Positions 1 to 8,753 of a DNA stretch of 64,000 nt are shown here, piece by piece. The position numbers were made by a program, and so were the translations under genes. The stretch covers positions 310,001 through 374,000 of the forward strand of contig JADJGJ010000002.1 in the NCBI GenBank assembly GCA_016708105.1. The letters are read 5' to 3'. Each line of letters opens with the position of its first letter. Positions within the stretch are counted from its first letter, which is position 1. The DNA comes from Crocinitomicaceae bacterium (lineage in GTDB: Bacteria > Bacteroidota > Bacteroidia > Flavobacteriales_D > Crocinitomicaceae). The notes under the pieces are model-generated. The model did not search any database. It saw only the letters and a list, made by a program, of their open reading frames with translations, and was not told the DNA's origin.

Positions 1-1
1 T

Positions 2-3000
2 AATATTGCTGCCGTAAACCTTGAAGAAAACAATTTAAAAGAACCGGTGAATTATGCTATTCCGCCGGGCATTCAACGTCAGCAAGACAATGCCTCAATT
101 AACTTCAGACAATTGAATGAGCAATCACTTTCACTGCAGGTTTGCGGATTGAAAGATGGAGAGGCTAGAGCTGCATACAAAAATGTTTCATTTGATGTGA
201 GATCTTATAAAAACCTGCGCATGTTTGTTCACGGTGAAGCGCGCAATATTGAAGCCAATCTTCAGGATGATGAATTGACTGTTTTCATTCGTTTAGGAAC
301 TGATTTTGAAAACAACTATTATGAGTTTGAAATGCCAATTAAAGTTACTCCATGGGGGACTGATTATACACAGGATTTGGTGATATGGCCTGAAGCAAAT
401 AATATGATCATTGCATTTGATTCATTGATTAATCTCAAAATGAAACGCAATGCTTCTGGTGTGCCTTCCACATCAGAATATATTTTGACTTACACAGATC
501 CTACAACAGGTCAGGTGGTGAGAATAAAAGTTAAAGGAAATCCAAACTTACAGGGCATGAAAGTAATCATGATTGGAGTTAGAAATCCCGGAAAAGACAC
601 AAATCACCCATGGATGCATGCTGAAGACGGGATGGATAAATGCGCTGAAATTTGGGTGAATGAATTGCGCCTCACAGATTTTGATCAAGAAGGTGGTTGG
701 GCTTCAACTGCACGTGTTGGTGTTCAAATGGCTGATTTTGCAAACGTGAATTTTTCAGGAAATTATTCAACACCTGGTTGGGGAAGTATTGAGAAAAAAG
801 TGAGCGAAAGACAACGTGATACACGAAAGGGATTTGACTTTTCAAGCAGTGTTGAATTAGGACAATTTTTTGGAAATAAAGTGAAATTGCAAGTACCATT
901 TATGTACGGATATTCTGTTACCGCAATTGATCCGCAATATGATTTATTAGCACCTGATGTCAGGCTTGAAGATTATTCTGACTTGGCAACTAAGCAAGAG
1001 CGAGCCCGATTGTCACGCGATATTACAATCAGGCAATATTATAATTTCACCAATGTCCGACGAGAAAGACCGGCGGGAAAACCAGTGCATTTTTGGGATG
1101 TTGAAAATTTATCTGCAACATATTCTTACAATGAATTGTATCAGCGTGACATCAATACTGATCATGATATTACTAGAACGTATCGTGGTGTGCTGAACTA
1201 TACCTTCTCTGGCAAACCAATTGAAGTGCAGCCATTCAAGGATAACGCCTTCTTCAAAAAATCAAAATGGTTTGGGCTCATCAAAGAATTCAATTTTAAT
1301 TTAGGTCCTAAATCTATTGCAGTGAGCAGTGAAATTACAAGGATGTATAATGAAAGACAAAACAGAAATGTCCTAGACACTAGTTTCATTTTCCCGCAGA
1401 CGTATCTAAAAAATTTCACATGGAATCGTACCTATGATTTTAAGTATGATTTTACAAAGCAACTCAAGTTTACTTTTGCCGCCATAAACAATGCTATCAT
1501 TTATGAACCTAATGGCATAATTAATCCTGATGCTGCAGAGGGTTCAGATGATTATAACACGTATCAATTGTTCAGAGATGGTGTTGACAAAGCATTCAAT
1601 CCATTCAGCTCATCAAGTGATACCTTGAACCGGTTTGGTGGATACACGATGAGTTATAGTCACAATTATAATTTCACGTATAAAATTCCATTCAATCAAT
1701 TACCTCTCACAGATTGGTTGTCATCTAACGTGAAGTATAGAGGCAGTTATGATTGGCAGCGTGCGCCTATCTCACAACCTGCATTTGGACATACCATTCA
1801 AAACTCATCAAATTTCAATTTGACTTTGCAGGCAGATATGTCAAAGTTATACAACCGCATTGAGTTTTTCAGAAGAGTGAATGGCGGTGCACCGCAGCGT
1901 GGAGGACGCACAACGACATCCGGCGGGTCTGATGGTAAAGATGGAAAGGAAGGTGGAGAAGGTGATGAAAAGGATGAAAAAGAAAAAGATGAAAAAGAGA
2001 AAAAGGAAAAAGGAGAATTACATCCTGCATGGAAATTTGTTGGGCAAATGCTCATGACTTTGCAATCTGTAAACTTTACATATACTGAAGTAGATGGAAT
2101 GTTGATGCCGGGCTTTAATAATTCAACAACTTTATTTGGTATGAATAATTTTGGTGCACCCGGATTTGCTTTCATCTCAGGTCAACAAAATTATGATATC
2201 TGGGGCAGACCGAACACCGTTTGGGGTGCTGATAGCAGTTTTGCAAGATATGCCGCCACTAACGGATGGTTGGTGCAAAACCCTAATCTCAACGTTCAGC
2301 ACACCGTTATGCACACGCAATCAATTAATGGTAAAGTCACCTTACAACCATTCAAAGATTTTTCTGTGAATCTTTCATTAGACAGAAAAATTACTGACAA
2401 TGAAAACGGATTTTATCGTTACAATGATACAACTGCATTTTGGGAATATCAGAACCGCGTAAATATGGGTTCACTTACCTTCACCACTATTACATGGAAA
2501 ACAGCGTTTGCAAAAATTGATACCACTAATTTCTCACAAGAATTTCAAGACTTGAGAAACTCTCGTGATGAAGTGTCACAACAATTAGGTACAAACGCCG
2601 GAACATCTTTGGGAAGTGATGGTTTTTATGATGGTTTTGGCGCTAACCAACAAGATGTTCTAATCGGATCTTTCTTTGCAGCCTACACCGGTAAAGGTTC
2701 TGGTAATAAATTCTTTGATGTATTCAGCGCTATTCCTTTGCCGAACTGGGATGTGCGTTACAATGGTTTGGCTAAGCTTGAATTCATGAAAAAGTATGTC
2801 AAGAATTTTACTTTGTCACATTCATATCGTTCTACCGTATCTGTTTCTAATTATCAAACTAATTTGGGTGCATTTGATGAGAATGGTATTCAACTGCGTG
2901 ATGCATCAGATAATTTTATTGCGGGTAGACAAATTCAAAGTATCACCATCACAGAGCAATTTGCTCCGCTCATTGGATTGGATGCAACTTGGACAATTGG

Positions 3001-3427
3001 TCAAAACGGATTGCTTACTAAATTTGAGTACACAAAAGATCGTACGCTTGCGCTGAACATTCCTAACGCACAAGTAATGGAAATGCGTGGATGGGAAATT
3101 GTGATTGGTTCTGGTTACGCATTCTCTGACGTAAAGCTGCCAATTAAATTCATGGGTAAAACACCTGAAAGTGACTTGACTTTGCGGTTTGACCTCAACA
3201 TTAGAAACAATATTTCAGTAGCAAGAAATATTATTGAAGACACCAATCAACCTTCAGCCGGTACAAGAACCTGGTCATTGCGTTTCAGAGCAGATTATAA
3301 TATGGGTCCTAATCTAAACGTGGCATTGTATTTTGACCGTGTAGTAAATAAACCGGTACTGTCCAATGCGTATCCAACAGCAAATACAAGTGCAGGTCTT
3401 TCATTGCGCTTTAACCTTGCTCAGTAA
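2..3427 (+). CDS. sprA: SprA, type IX secretion outer-membrane translocon (C-terminal part)
   Basis: The frame is open from the first bases of the window, so the 5' end of the gene lies outside it; the last 1141 residues are present. The sequence is rich in aromatic beta-strands and matches the SprA family, the very large (about 2400-residue) barrel that forms the channel of the Bacteroidota type IX secretion system used for gliding adhesins and sorting-domain proteins. The stretch around ENLSATYSYNELYQRD is typical of the family. A highly charged Lys/Glu/Gly insertion is encoded at about 1920-2020 and probably forms a loop between strands. The stop codon is 3 nt before the next gene, so the two are probably co-transcribed. 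Family assignment is firm; loop placement is inference. Confidence 0.93.
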   Translation, partial: NIAAVNLEENNLKEPVNYAIPPGIQRQQDNASINFRQLNEQSLSLQVCGLKDGEARAAYKNVSFDVRSYKNLRMFVHGEARNIEANLQDDELTVFIRLGTDFENNYYEFEMPIKVTPWGTDYTQDLVIWPEANNMIIAFDSLINLKMKRNASGVPSTSEYILTYTDPTTGQVVRIKVKGNPNLQGMKVIMIGVRNPGKDTNHPWMHAEDGMDKCAEIWVNELRLTDFDQEGGWASTARVGVQMADFANVNFSGNYSTPGWGSIEKKVSERQRDTRKGFDFSSSVELGQFFGNKVKLQVPFMYGYSVTAIDPQYDLLAPDVRLEDYSDLATKQERARLSRDITIRQYYNFTNVRRERPAGKPVHFWDVENLSATYSYNELYQRDINTDHDITRTYRGVLNYTFSGKPIEVQPFKDNAFFKKSKWFGLIKEFNFNLGPKSIAVSSEITRMYNERQNRNVLDTSFIFPQTYLKNFTWNRTYDFKYDFTKQLKFTFAAINNAIIYEPNGIINPDAAEGSDDYNTYQLFRDGVDKAFNPFSSSSDTLNRFGGYTMSYSHNYNFTYKIPFNQLPLTDWLSSNVKYRGSYDWQRAPISQPAFGHTIQNSSNFNLTLQADMSKLYNRIEFFRRVNGGAPQRGGRTTTSGGSDGKDGKEGGEGDEKDEKEKDEKEKKEKGELHPAWKFVGQMLMTLQSVNFTYTEVDGMLMPGFNNSTTLFGMNNFGAPGFAFISGQQNYDIWGRPNTVWGADSSFARYAATNGWLVQNPNLNVQHTVMHTQSINGKVTLQPFKDFSVNLSLDRKITDNENGFYRYNDTTAFWEYQNRVNMGSLTFTTITWKTAFAKIDTTNFSQEFQDLRNSRDEVSQQLGTNAGTSLGSDGFYDGFGANQQDVLIGSFFAAYTGKGSGNKFFDVFSAIPLPNWDVRYNGLAKLEFMKKYVKNFTLSHSYRSTVSVSNYQTNLGAFDENGIQLRDASDNFIAGRQIQSITITEQFAPLIGLDATWTIGQNGLLTKFEYTKDRTLALNIPNAQVMEMRGWEIVIGSGYAFSDVKLPIKFMGKTPESDLTLRFDLNIRNNISVARNIIEDTNQPSAGTRTWSLRFRADYNMGPNLNVALYFDRVVNKPVLSNAYPTANTSAGLSLRFNLAQ

Positions 3428-3430
3428 TTC

Positions 3431-3895
3431 ATGACTTCATCACCAAGCATAATCAGACCGGCAACTAAATCAGATGTTGGAGATGTGCTGAAATTGATTC
3501 GTGAACTTGCTATGTATGAAAACGCCGCACAAGAAGTTTCAAATACTGAACAGCAACTTACTGAAGATTTGTTTGGAAACAACTCCGTTTGTGAAAGCAT
3601 TGTTGCTGTGCACAAAAATCAAGTAGTTGGTTTTGCTCTTTTCTATACAGCTTATTCAACATGGAAAGGAAAATGTCTTTACCTTGAAGATTTGTACGTG
3701 CAAGAAAATTTCAGACGTGCAGGCATTGGAAAAAAACTGTTTGACTATATTCTGCAATTAGCAAAAACTCGCAACATGAAAAGGTTATCATGGCAAGTAC
3801 TGGATTGGAATGAACCCGCTATTGAATTTTACAAAAAATATCACGCGGAACTTGATCCGGAGTGGATTAACGGAAAGATCAGATTGGATCAGTGA
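3431..3895 (+). CDS. GNAT family N-acetyltransferase (SSAT-like)
   Basis: A 154-residue single-domain acetyltransferase of the GNAT fold. The acetyl-CoA binding motif A is visible at residues 91-100 (QENFRRAGIG, the R/Q-x-x-G-x-G loop) and the motif B helix at about 126-139 (WNEPAIEFYKKYHA). The overall pattern, including LYLEDLYV before motif A, resembles spermidine/diamine acetyltransferases, but the substrate cannot be read from the sequence. It starts 3 nt after sprA and its end overlaps by 7 nt the convergent prenyl synthase gene. Confidence 0.85.
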   Translation: MTSSPSIIRPATKSDVGDVLKLIRELAMYENAAQEVSNTEQQLTEDLFGNNSVCESIVAVHKNQVVGFALFYTAYSTWKGKCLYLEDLYVQENFRRAGIGKKLFDYILQLAKTRNMKRLSWQVLDWNEPAIEFYKKYHAELDPEWINGKIRLDQ

Positions 3896-4857
3896 TCACG
3901 ATTAAGCAAAAACGCAGCCAGTTCTTCAAGCGGTTGGCGTGCTTCATCTGAAATTTTTATTTCACGCAGATTTTTTAAAGCAATATCGTGGTAATATTTA
4001 ATGGCAGATTCAGTTTCTGTTTTAATATTCAATTGCTCAAAACAACGTTTAGCTGCGGCTAATTTTTTTTCCGGATTATTTTCTGTGAGCATTGTTTGTA
4101 ATGCTTCTTTCTGTCTCTGATCAGCTTGTTCAAATGCCTTTAGTACAAGAAATGTTTTTTTATTTGCAAGAATATCACCGCCGGTTTGTTTGCCAACTTT
4201 TGTTGAGTCACCGTACAAATCAAGCAAGTCATCTTGTATTTGAAATGATATTCCCAGATTGACACCAAACTGGTATATTTTTTCTTGGTCAGAAAGATCA
4301 CGCTGAGCAACTATAGCTCCAAACTGTAAACTACAGCCTAACAATACCGATGTTTTGAGACGAATCATTTCAATGTATTCTTTCAACGTTACATCTGAAC
4401 GTTTTTCAAAGTCCATATCCAGTTGCTGACCTTCACACACTTCAGTTGCCGTTTTATTAAATACTTCTATCAGCGCATGAGAAACTTCAGGTGAGTAGGT
4501 GTTGAGTTTTTTGTATGCTTCAATCAGCATTCCATCTCCGCTGAGAATTCCAACATGGGTATTCCATTTTGTGTGAACAGTTGCTTTACCTCTGCGCAAT
4601 GGCGCAGCATCCATGATATCATCATGAATTAAACTGAAATTATGAAAAAGCTCAACAGCTAATGCTGCGTTCATACTTTGTTCAGCAGGTTTTCCAAAAG
4701 CATTGCATGACATCAAAGTCAAAACTGGTCTCATGCGTTTTCCACCTAGAGAAAGTATATACTGCATGGGTTCATACAACAGTGCAGGTGTTTTGGGGAG
4801 CTGAATTTCTGAAACAGCTTTTTCAGTCAGTTTGAGATAAACTTCTAAATTATTCAT
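3889..4857 (-). CDS. Polyprenyl (farnesyl/geranylgeranyl) diphosphate synthase
   Basis: A 322-residue trans-prenyltransferase that condenses isopentenyl diphosphate with allylic diphosphates. The first aspartate-rich motif is HDDIMD (D79, D80, D83) and the second FQIQDDLLD (D209, D210, D213). The residue five before the first motif is aromatic (F74), which in characterised enzymes limits the product to about C15-C20; chain length is therefore inferred to be short, unlike the second synthase at 23.2-24.2 kb. An upstream in-frame ATG would add 39 residues inside the preceding gene; I chose the ATG at 4857 because family members begin there. It overlaps the MMPL gene by 8 nt, implying translational coupling. 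Confidence 0.88.
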   Translation of the reverse strand: MNNLEVYLKLTEKAVSEIQLPKTPALLYEPMQYILSLGGKRMRPVLTLMSCNAFGKPAEQSMNAALAVELFHNFSLIHDDIMDAAPLRRGKATVHTKWNTHVGILSGDGMLIEAYKKLNTYSPEVSHALIEVFNKTATEVCEGQQLDMDFEKRSDVTLKEYIEMIRLKTSVLLGCSLQFGAIVAQRDLSDQEKIYQFGVNLGISFQIQDDLLDLYGDSTKVGKQTGGDILANKKTFLVLKAFEQADQRQKEALQTMLTENNPEKKLAAAKRCFEQLNIKTETESAIKYYHDIALKNLREIKISDEARQPLEELAAFLLNRDH

Positions 4858-7498
4858 CGTTGATCTGCTTCGAGTTTGAATCTTCTGCCTCGTATTTGCG
4901 AACGGTGTTTTCAATTTCAAGATTGTCAAATTCAATGTCTTCTTCTTCATGAAATATTTGAAGCATGGGTTCACGCATGGCTTTTACAATCATCTTTTTA
5001 TCCATCCACAAAAGCAGCGTTGGTAATACAATTAAATTTGAGAGCATAGCCACAAGCAGTGTAAGAGAAACAAGTATGCCCAGCGCTTTAGTACCACCAA
5101 ATTCAGAAAAAGTAAACATCAAAAATCCAAAGAAAAGGATGATAGACGTATAAATCATACTGGCACCGGTTTCACGCAAGGCCATCAGTACACATCTTCT
5201 AAAATCATGTTCATGATGTTTTAGTTCTTGTCTGAATTTAGCAAGAAAATGTATGGTGTCATCAACTGAAATACCAAATGCAATGCTGAATACAAGTAGC
5301 GTAGATGGTTTCATGGGCACACCAAAATATCCCATGATAGCAGCAGTAGTCATCAATGGAATAAAATTTGGAACAAGAGAAATAATAACCATGCGCCATG
5401 ATTTGAAAAGGAATGCCATAATCAACCCGATTAAAACAATAGCAATAGAAAGTGAAGTAAACAAATTGATAACAAGATATTGTGTTCCGTTTGATGAAAC
5501 TACTGATGTTCCGGTAAAGGTTACATCCCAGTGGTTTTCATCAATTGCTTTTTTGAGACTGTCATTGAATCCTGCATTGTCATGATTTGCGTAGAGTGAA
5601 CTTTCATCTATATTGTTTACATCATCAGTGCCTGAATAAAATCTTTTTAAATCACTTGTCACGGCAGGATATTCAGAATAGAACAATTGCAATGCACCAG
5701 TTTTTTCTTGTCCACTTTTCTTGATGATTTGCTGATACGCACTATCCATGGCGGCGTATTGCGGATTGATCAACCGATCAATCACCGGACCAATGCTATC
5801 AACAATTGCCTGTATTTCATAAGCGCCCGTGTCACGAATTTGCATGGTGATGCGGGTAATGGTTTTGGTTGAATCTAGAAAAGCGTTGGAACCTGTTCCG
5901 CCCGCAGAGTTTTTTATATACGGCAGCATTTTGTTCATCTTGGTTACAGACGGAATAACATAACGAGATGAATCATTATTGCTATACGCCATGTTGATGA
6001 TTTTTATACCGTCAGCAACTGAAAGTGATTTTGAAAAATATTCAAACTTTGCAAGGTAGTTTTGCACATCTTCTATTTCTTTGAAACGATTCCAGTAGAC
6101 ATTCGAATCTTTTGTATTGATTAATATATCAAAAGGAATAGAGCCTCTGAAATTGTCTTGAATGAAATGCAAATCTTGTGTGATGGGATCGTCTTGAGGT
6201 AAATCACCGGTGATATTACCGGTTGTTTTTATTCTGATAATTCCGAATATTGATATAATGGCGATAATACCAACTCCGGCATAAATCCATTTGCGTTTAT
6301 ACATGCTGAGATATTCAAGTTTTTCAACTGCAAATACCAGCCATTGTTTTTCAAGATGTTTAAGATGTTTAGTTTGGGGTACTTTGGAATAGCTTAAAAT
6401 AATTGGCAATACGGTAAGGCAAAGAATAAAAACCACCATGATATTAATGGATGCAACTACGCCAAATTCAAATAGTCTTTCTGAATTTGTAAACATGAAA
6501 GTACCAAAACCAAGTGCGGTGGTCAGGTTGGTCATGAATGAGGCAATACCAATATTGCCAATAACTCTTGAAAGCCCTTTGATTTTATTGCCGTGATGTT
6601 TAATCTCTTGATGATATTTTGTGATGAGATAGGTACAATTGGGTATACTAATCACAATCATCAAAGGTGGAATCAACACCATCATAATAGATAGTTTATA
6701 CCCCAACAAACCTATTGTTCCCAATGCCAGAATAACACCAATAAATACAACTGAAACACAAATGAGCACCACGCGAACTGATCTGAAAAAAATAAAGAGT
6801 ACTAATGAGGTTACGCCAATGGAAAGCGCAATAAAGAAACCAAGTTCACCTTCAAGTTTTTTAGCAACCGCCACTCGTATGTGCGGCATGCCTGATACCC
6901 TTATTTTACCCAACACCGGTTCATATTTCAAAGCAATTTCTTCTACCTTGATAAGCTCTTTAGCAGTTTTCATATCTGCCATGATGCCTTCATCAACAAA
7001 TGCCATCAAAAGAGAGGTGTTTGTTTCAGGGTTATAGATCAAATCTTTGTATGAAGGGTTTGAGCGAATGATTTTTTTGAGACTATCTACCTCTGCTTGT
7101 GTTTGAGGTTTTGATCTCACTACTTTGTCAAAGAAAAACTTTTCATTTACAGTATCTTTTGCCAATTGGTAAAGATGTGCTTCAGAAAAAATAGAATCTA
7201 TGGCATCTGATTTTGCTACTTCAAGTCCAAATTCATACCAAGCATTAAATTTTTCAAGCGAATAAAGATCCTCTGTTTGTACAGCAAAAATTAAAAGTGA
7301 TTCACTACCTCCAAAACTACTTTTCAATAATTCGTAATCACGTTTTGGTTTAGAATCTTTAGGCAACATGGTTCCATAGCTGTTGTCCATTTTGATTTTT
7401 GTAAACGCAAAATAACCAAAGAATGCTGTAAGTAAAAATATTGCAATCAGAATAATAATCCGATAGCGCAAAATCATTTGTGAAATTTTAAACCACAT
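4850..7498 (-). CDS. MMPL/RND superfamily exporter
   Basis: An 882-residue inner-membrane protein with the duplicated RND layout: a first membrane segment near residue 10-30, a periplasmic domain, a cluster of helices at about 220-370, then a repeat of the same plan with helices at about 400-425 and 680-830. The second half carries the family pattern GISVDDTIHFLAKF. MMPL-type exporters move lipids and other hydrophobic molecules; the substrate here is unknown. The gene overlaps the downstream prenyl synthase by 8 nt, which may hint at a prenyl lipid substrate, but this is inference. A well-formed promoter lies just upstream. The C-terminal tail of about 40 acidic residues is cytoplasmic. Confidence 0.85.
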   Translation of the reverse strand: MWFKISQMILRYRIIILIAIFLLTAFFGYFAFTKIKMDNSYGTMLPKDSKPKRDYELLKSSFGGSESLLIFAVQTEDLYSLEKFNAWYEFGLEVAKSDAIDSIFSEAHLYQLAKDTVNEKFFFDKVVRSKPQTQAEVDSLKKIIRSNPSYKDLIYNPETNTSLLMAFVDEGIMADMKTAKELIKVEEIALKYEPVLGKIRVSGMPHIRVAVAKKLEGELGFFIALSIGVTSLVLFIFFRSVRVVLICVSVVFIGVILALGTIGLLGYKLSIMMVLIPPLMIVISIPNCTYLITKYHQEIKHHGNKIKGLSRVIGNIGIASFMTNLTTALGFGTFMFTNSERLFEFGVVASINIMVVFILCLTVLPIILSYSKVPQTKHLKHLEKQWLVFAVEKLEYLSMYKRKWIYAGVGIIAIISIFGIIRIKTTGNITGDLPQDDPITQDLHFIQDNFRGSIPFDILINTKDSNVYWNRFKEIEDVQNYLAKFEYFSKSLSVADGIKIINMAYSNNDSSRYVIPSVTKMNKMLPYIKNSAGGTGSNAFLDSTKTITRITMQIRDTGAYEIQAIVDSIGPVIDRLINPQYAAMDSAYQQIIKKSGQEKTGALQLFYSEYPAVTSDLKRFYSGTDDVNNIDESSLYANHDNAGFNDSLKKAIDENHWDVTFTGTSVVSSNGTQYLVINLFTSLSIAIVLIGLIMAFLFKSWRMVIISLVPNFIPLMTTAAIMGYFGVPMKPSTLLVFSIAFGISVDDTIHFLAKFRQELKHHEHDFRRCVLMALRETGASMIYTSIILFFGFLMFTFSEFGGTKALGILVSLTLLVAMLSNLIVLPTLLLWMDKKMIVKAMREPMLQIFHEEEDIEFDNLEIENTVRKYEAEDSNSKQINDE

Positions 7499-7519
7499 GC
7501 TGTGCCGAACTTAGAATTT

Positions 7520-7548
7520 CAAAAGTAATATAAAGTCAATGAATCAAA
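7520..7548 (-). promoter_or_regulatory. Bacteroidota-type promoter of the MMPL-prenyl synthase operon
   Basis: Read on the minus strand, TTTG (7548-7545) is followed after 17 nt by TACTTTTG (7527-7520), matching the TTG-N17-23-TAnnTTTG consensus of flavobacterial primary sigma factors. The ATG of the MMPL gene lies 22 nt downstream. Confidence 0.6.
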
Positions 7549-7574
7549 GACGTTTTAGACAAGGATTCTTTTTA

Positions 7575-8438
7575 TCAGAAAGAAATATATTCTTGTGGAT
7601 TTAACGCAACCCCTTTGTGCCAGAGTTCAAAATGCAGATGAGGCCCTGAAGTGTTTTCACCTGTGTTGCCCACTATTCCAAGTGGATCACCTGTTAATAT
7701 GCGATCTCCTTGTGTTTTTAATAATACTGAACAGTGTTTGTAAACCGATATGAAATCATTGTTGTGCTGCACAATCAGAATGTTGCCCTCACCCGGAACC
7801 CAAGTGGCAACTACTACAGTTCCATCAAGACAGGCTTTTACCGGCTCATCAGCCACAGTAACTACATCAACACCAAAGTGATCTTTAGCCGCGTTGAATG
7901 ATTGTGAAATCTGACCATTCACCGGTGCAAAGAAAAAATCTACCGCAAACCCTCCCGGATTTCCCGTTGGAACTGATTTTTGGTTTTCCATTTGCTCTCT
8001 GAACAAACTGTCTTCAGCTGATCTTGAAAAATCAGGTTTATAATTTACGTACGTAGTGTCTTGCTTTTGAAGATAAAGACTGTCATCAAATGGTTCATCA
8101 GTGAGTATATGTTTAATGTCTCGTAGAAAAATATCATTGTTATTGGTCATTTGGTATAATGAATCAATGGTTTTATTCTGCTGTTCCAGCATCAGTCTTG
8201 TTTCATCAGCAGATTGCGTGCTAACAATGGTGCTGAGTGAAGTATACCTGAATAAAATCATCACAGTAACAATCACCAGCAAAGTGTAAAATATAATGAC
8301 TGAAAGAATGGTCATAGACGACACGGAGAAACTCCACTTCTCATGGTAAGTGGTATCATCCATATAAGTGAGCTTATGCTTTTCACGCATGCGCTCAATG
8401 ATTTGTCCTATTTTCTCAGTCCATTTCAAGATGGACAA
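7575..8438 (-). CDS. M23 family peptidoglycan metallopeptidase, membrane-anchored
   Basis: A 287-residue type II membrane protein: a short cytoplasmic N-terminus, one membrane segment at about 40-64, a coiled stretch, then a LytM/M23 domain from about 165. Zinc ligands are visible as HFGVD (H187, D191) and HLH (H267, H269), with H235 in YKH. Such enzymes cut peptide cross-bridges in peptidoglycan. The start is unsettled: the longest frame begins with TTG at 8438, but a TAnnTTTG box (TATTTTTG, minus strand, 8443-8436) overlaps that codon, so ATG at 8387 (MREKHKLTYMDD) may be the true start. It is not overlapped by neighbours and is 76 nt from the MMPL start. Confidence 0.87.
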   Translation of the reverse strand: MSILKWTEKIGQIIERMREKHKLTYMDDTTYHEKWSFSVSSMTILSVIIFYTLLVIVTVMILFRYTSLSTIVSTQSADETRLMLEQQNKTIDSLYQMTNNNDIFLRDIKHILTDEPFDDSLYLQKQDTTYVNYKPDFSRSAEDSLFREQMENQKSVPTGNPGGFAVDFFFAPVNGQISQSFNAAKDHFGVDVVTVADEPVKACLDGTVVVATWVPGEGNILIVQHNNDFISVYKHCSVLLKTQGDRILTGDPLGIVGNTGENTSGPHLHFELWHKGVALNPQEYISF

Positions 8439-8753
8439 AAATACCGAATTTAATTACACCTTAGAATACAAGATATTCTGCCTGATCTTTGTCATCTGAA
8501 ACTCAGTGCTGAAAAATATGTTAAAGCATATCCGCAGCCTGCTGAAAGGATTTAATATTCAAAGTCACAGTCGGTGTCTTTTAAAATCATCTGATAGTTG
8601 AATCAATGGTTCATACATTTGGCTCGTTTTTTGCTTACATTTGAACAACCATTTACTTGATTTGACGTTATATATACTAAACAGGCAAATCAACTAACTG
8701 CTAAAAAAAACACCCGATTTCTGAAAAGTCTGATTCACATATCTTTCCTCAGC
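8439..8753. other. Intergenic region with two candidate -7 boxes
   Basis: This 315 nt stretch between divergent genes has no convincing gene. Two copies of TACATTTG (8614-8621 and 8636-8643) match the TAnnTTTG -7 box on the plus strand and could drive the secreted protein gene at 8754, but neither has a TTG at the ideal distance. The frame of the downstream gene stays open for about 70 nt before 8754 and encodes a hydrophobic stretch, suggesting the signal peptide starts upstream at a non-ATG codon. Confidence 0.4.

Noticed and set aside
1798..2175. Minus-strand frame with Ser/Phe-rich repeats
   Set aside because: It is the complement of the Lys/Glu-rich insertion in sprA and has no independent support.
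47..3427. A gene starting at the GTG at 47
   Set aside because: The same frame is open to the window edge and the encoded protein is the C-terminal part of SprA, so the start is outside the window.
8518..8601. Short frame (about 27 codons) in the gap before the anchor-L gene
   Set aside because: Too short, with no promoter, start context or recognisable sequence.
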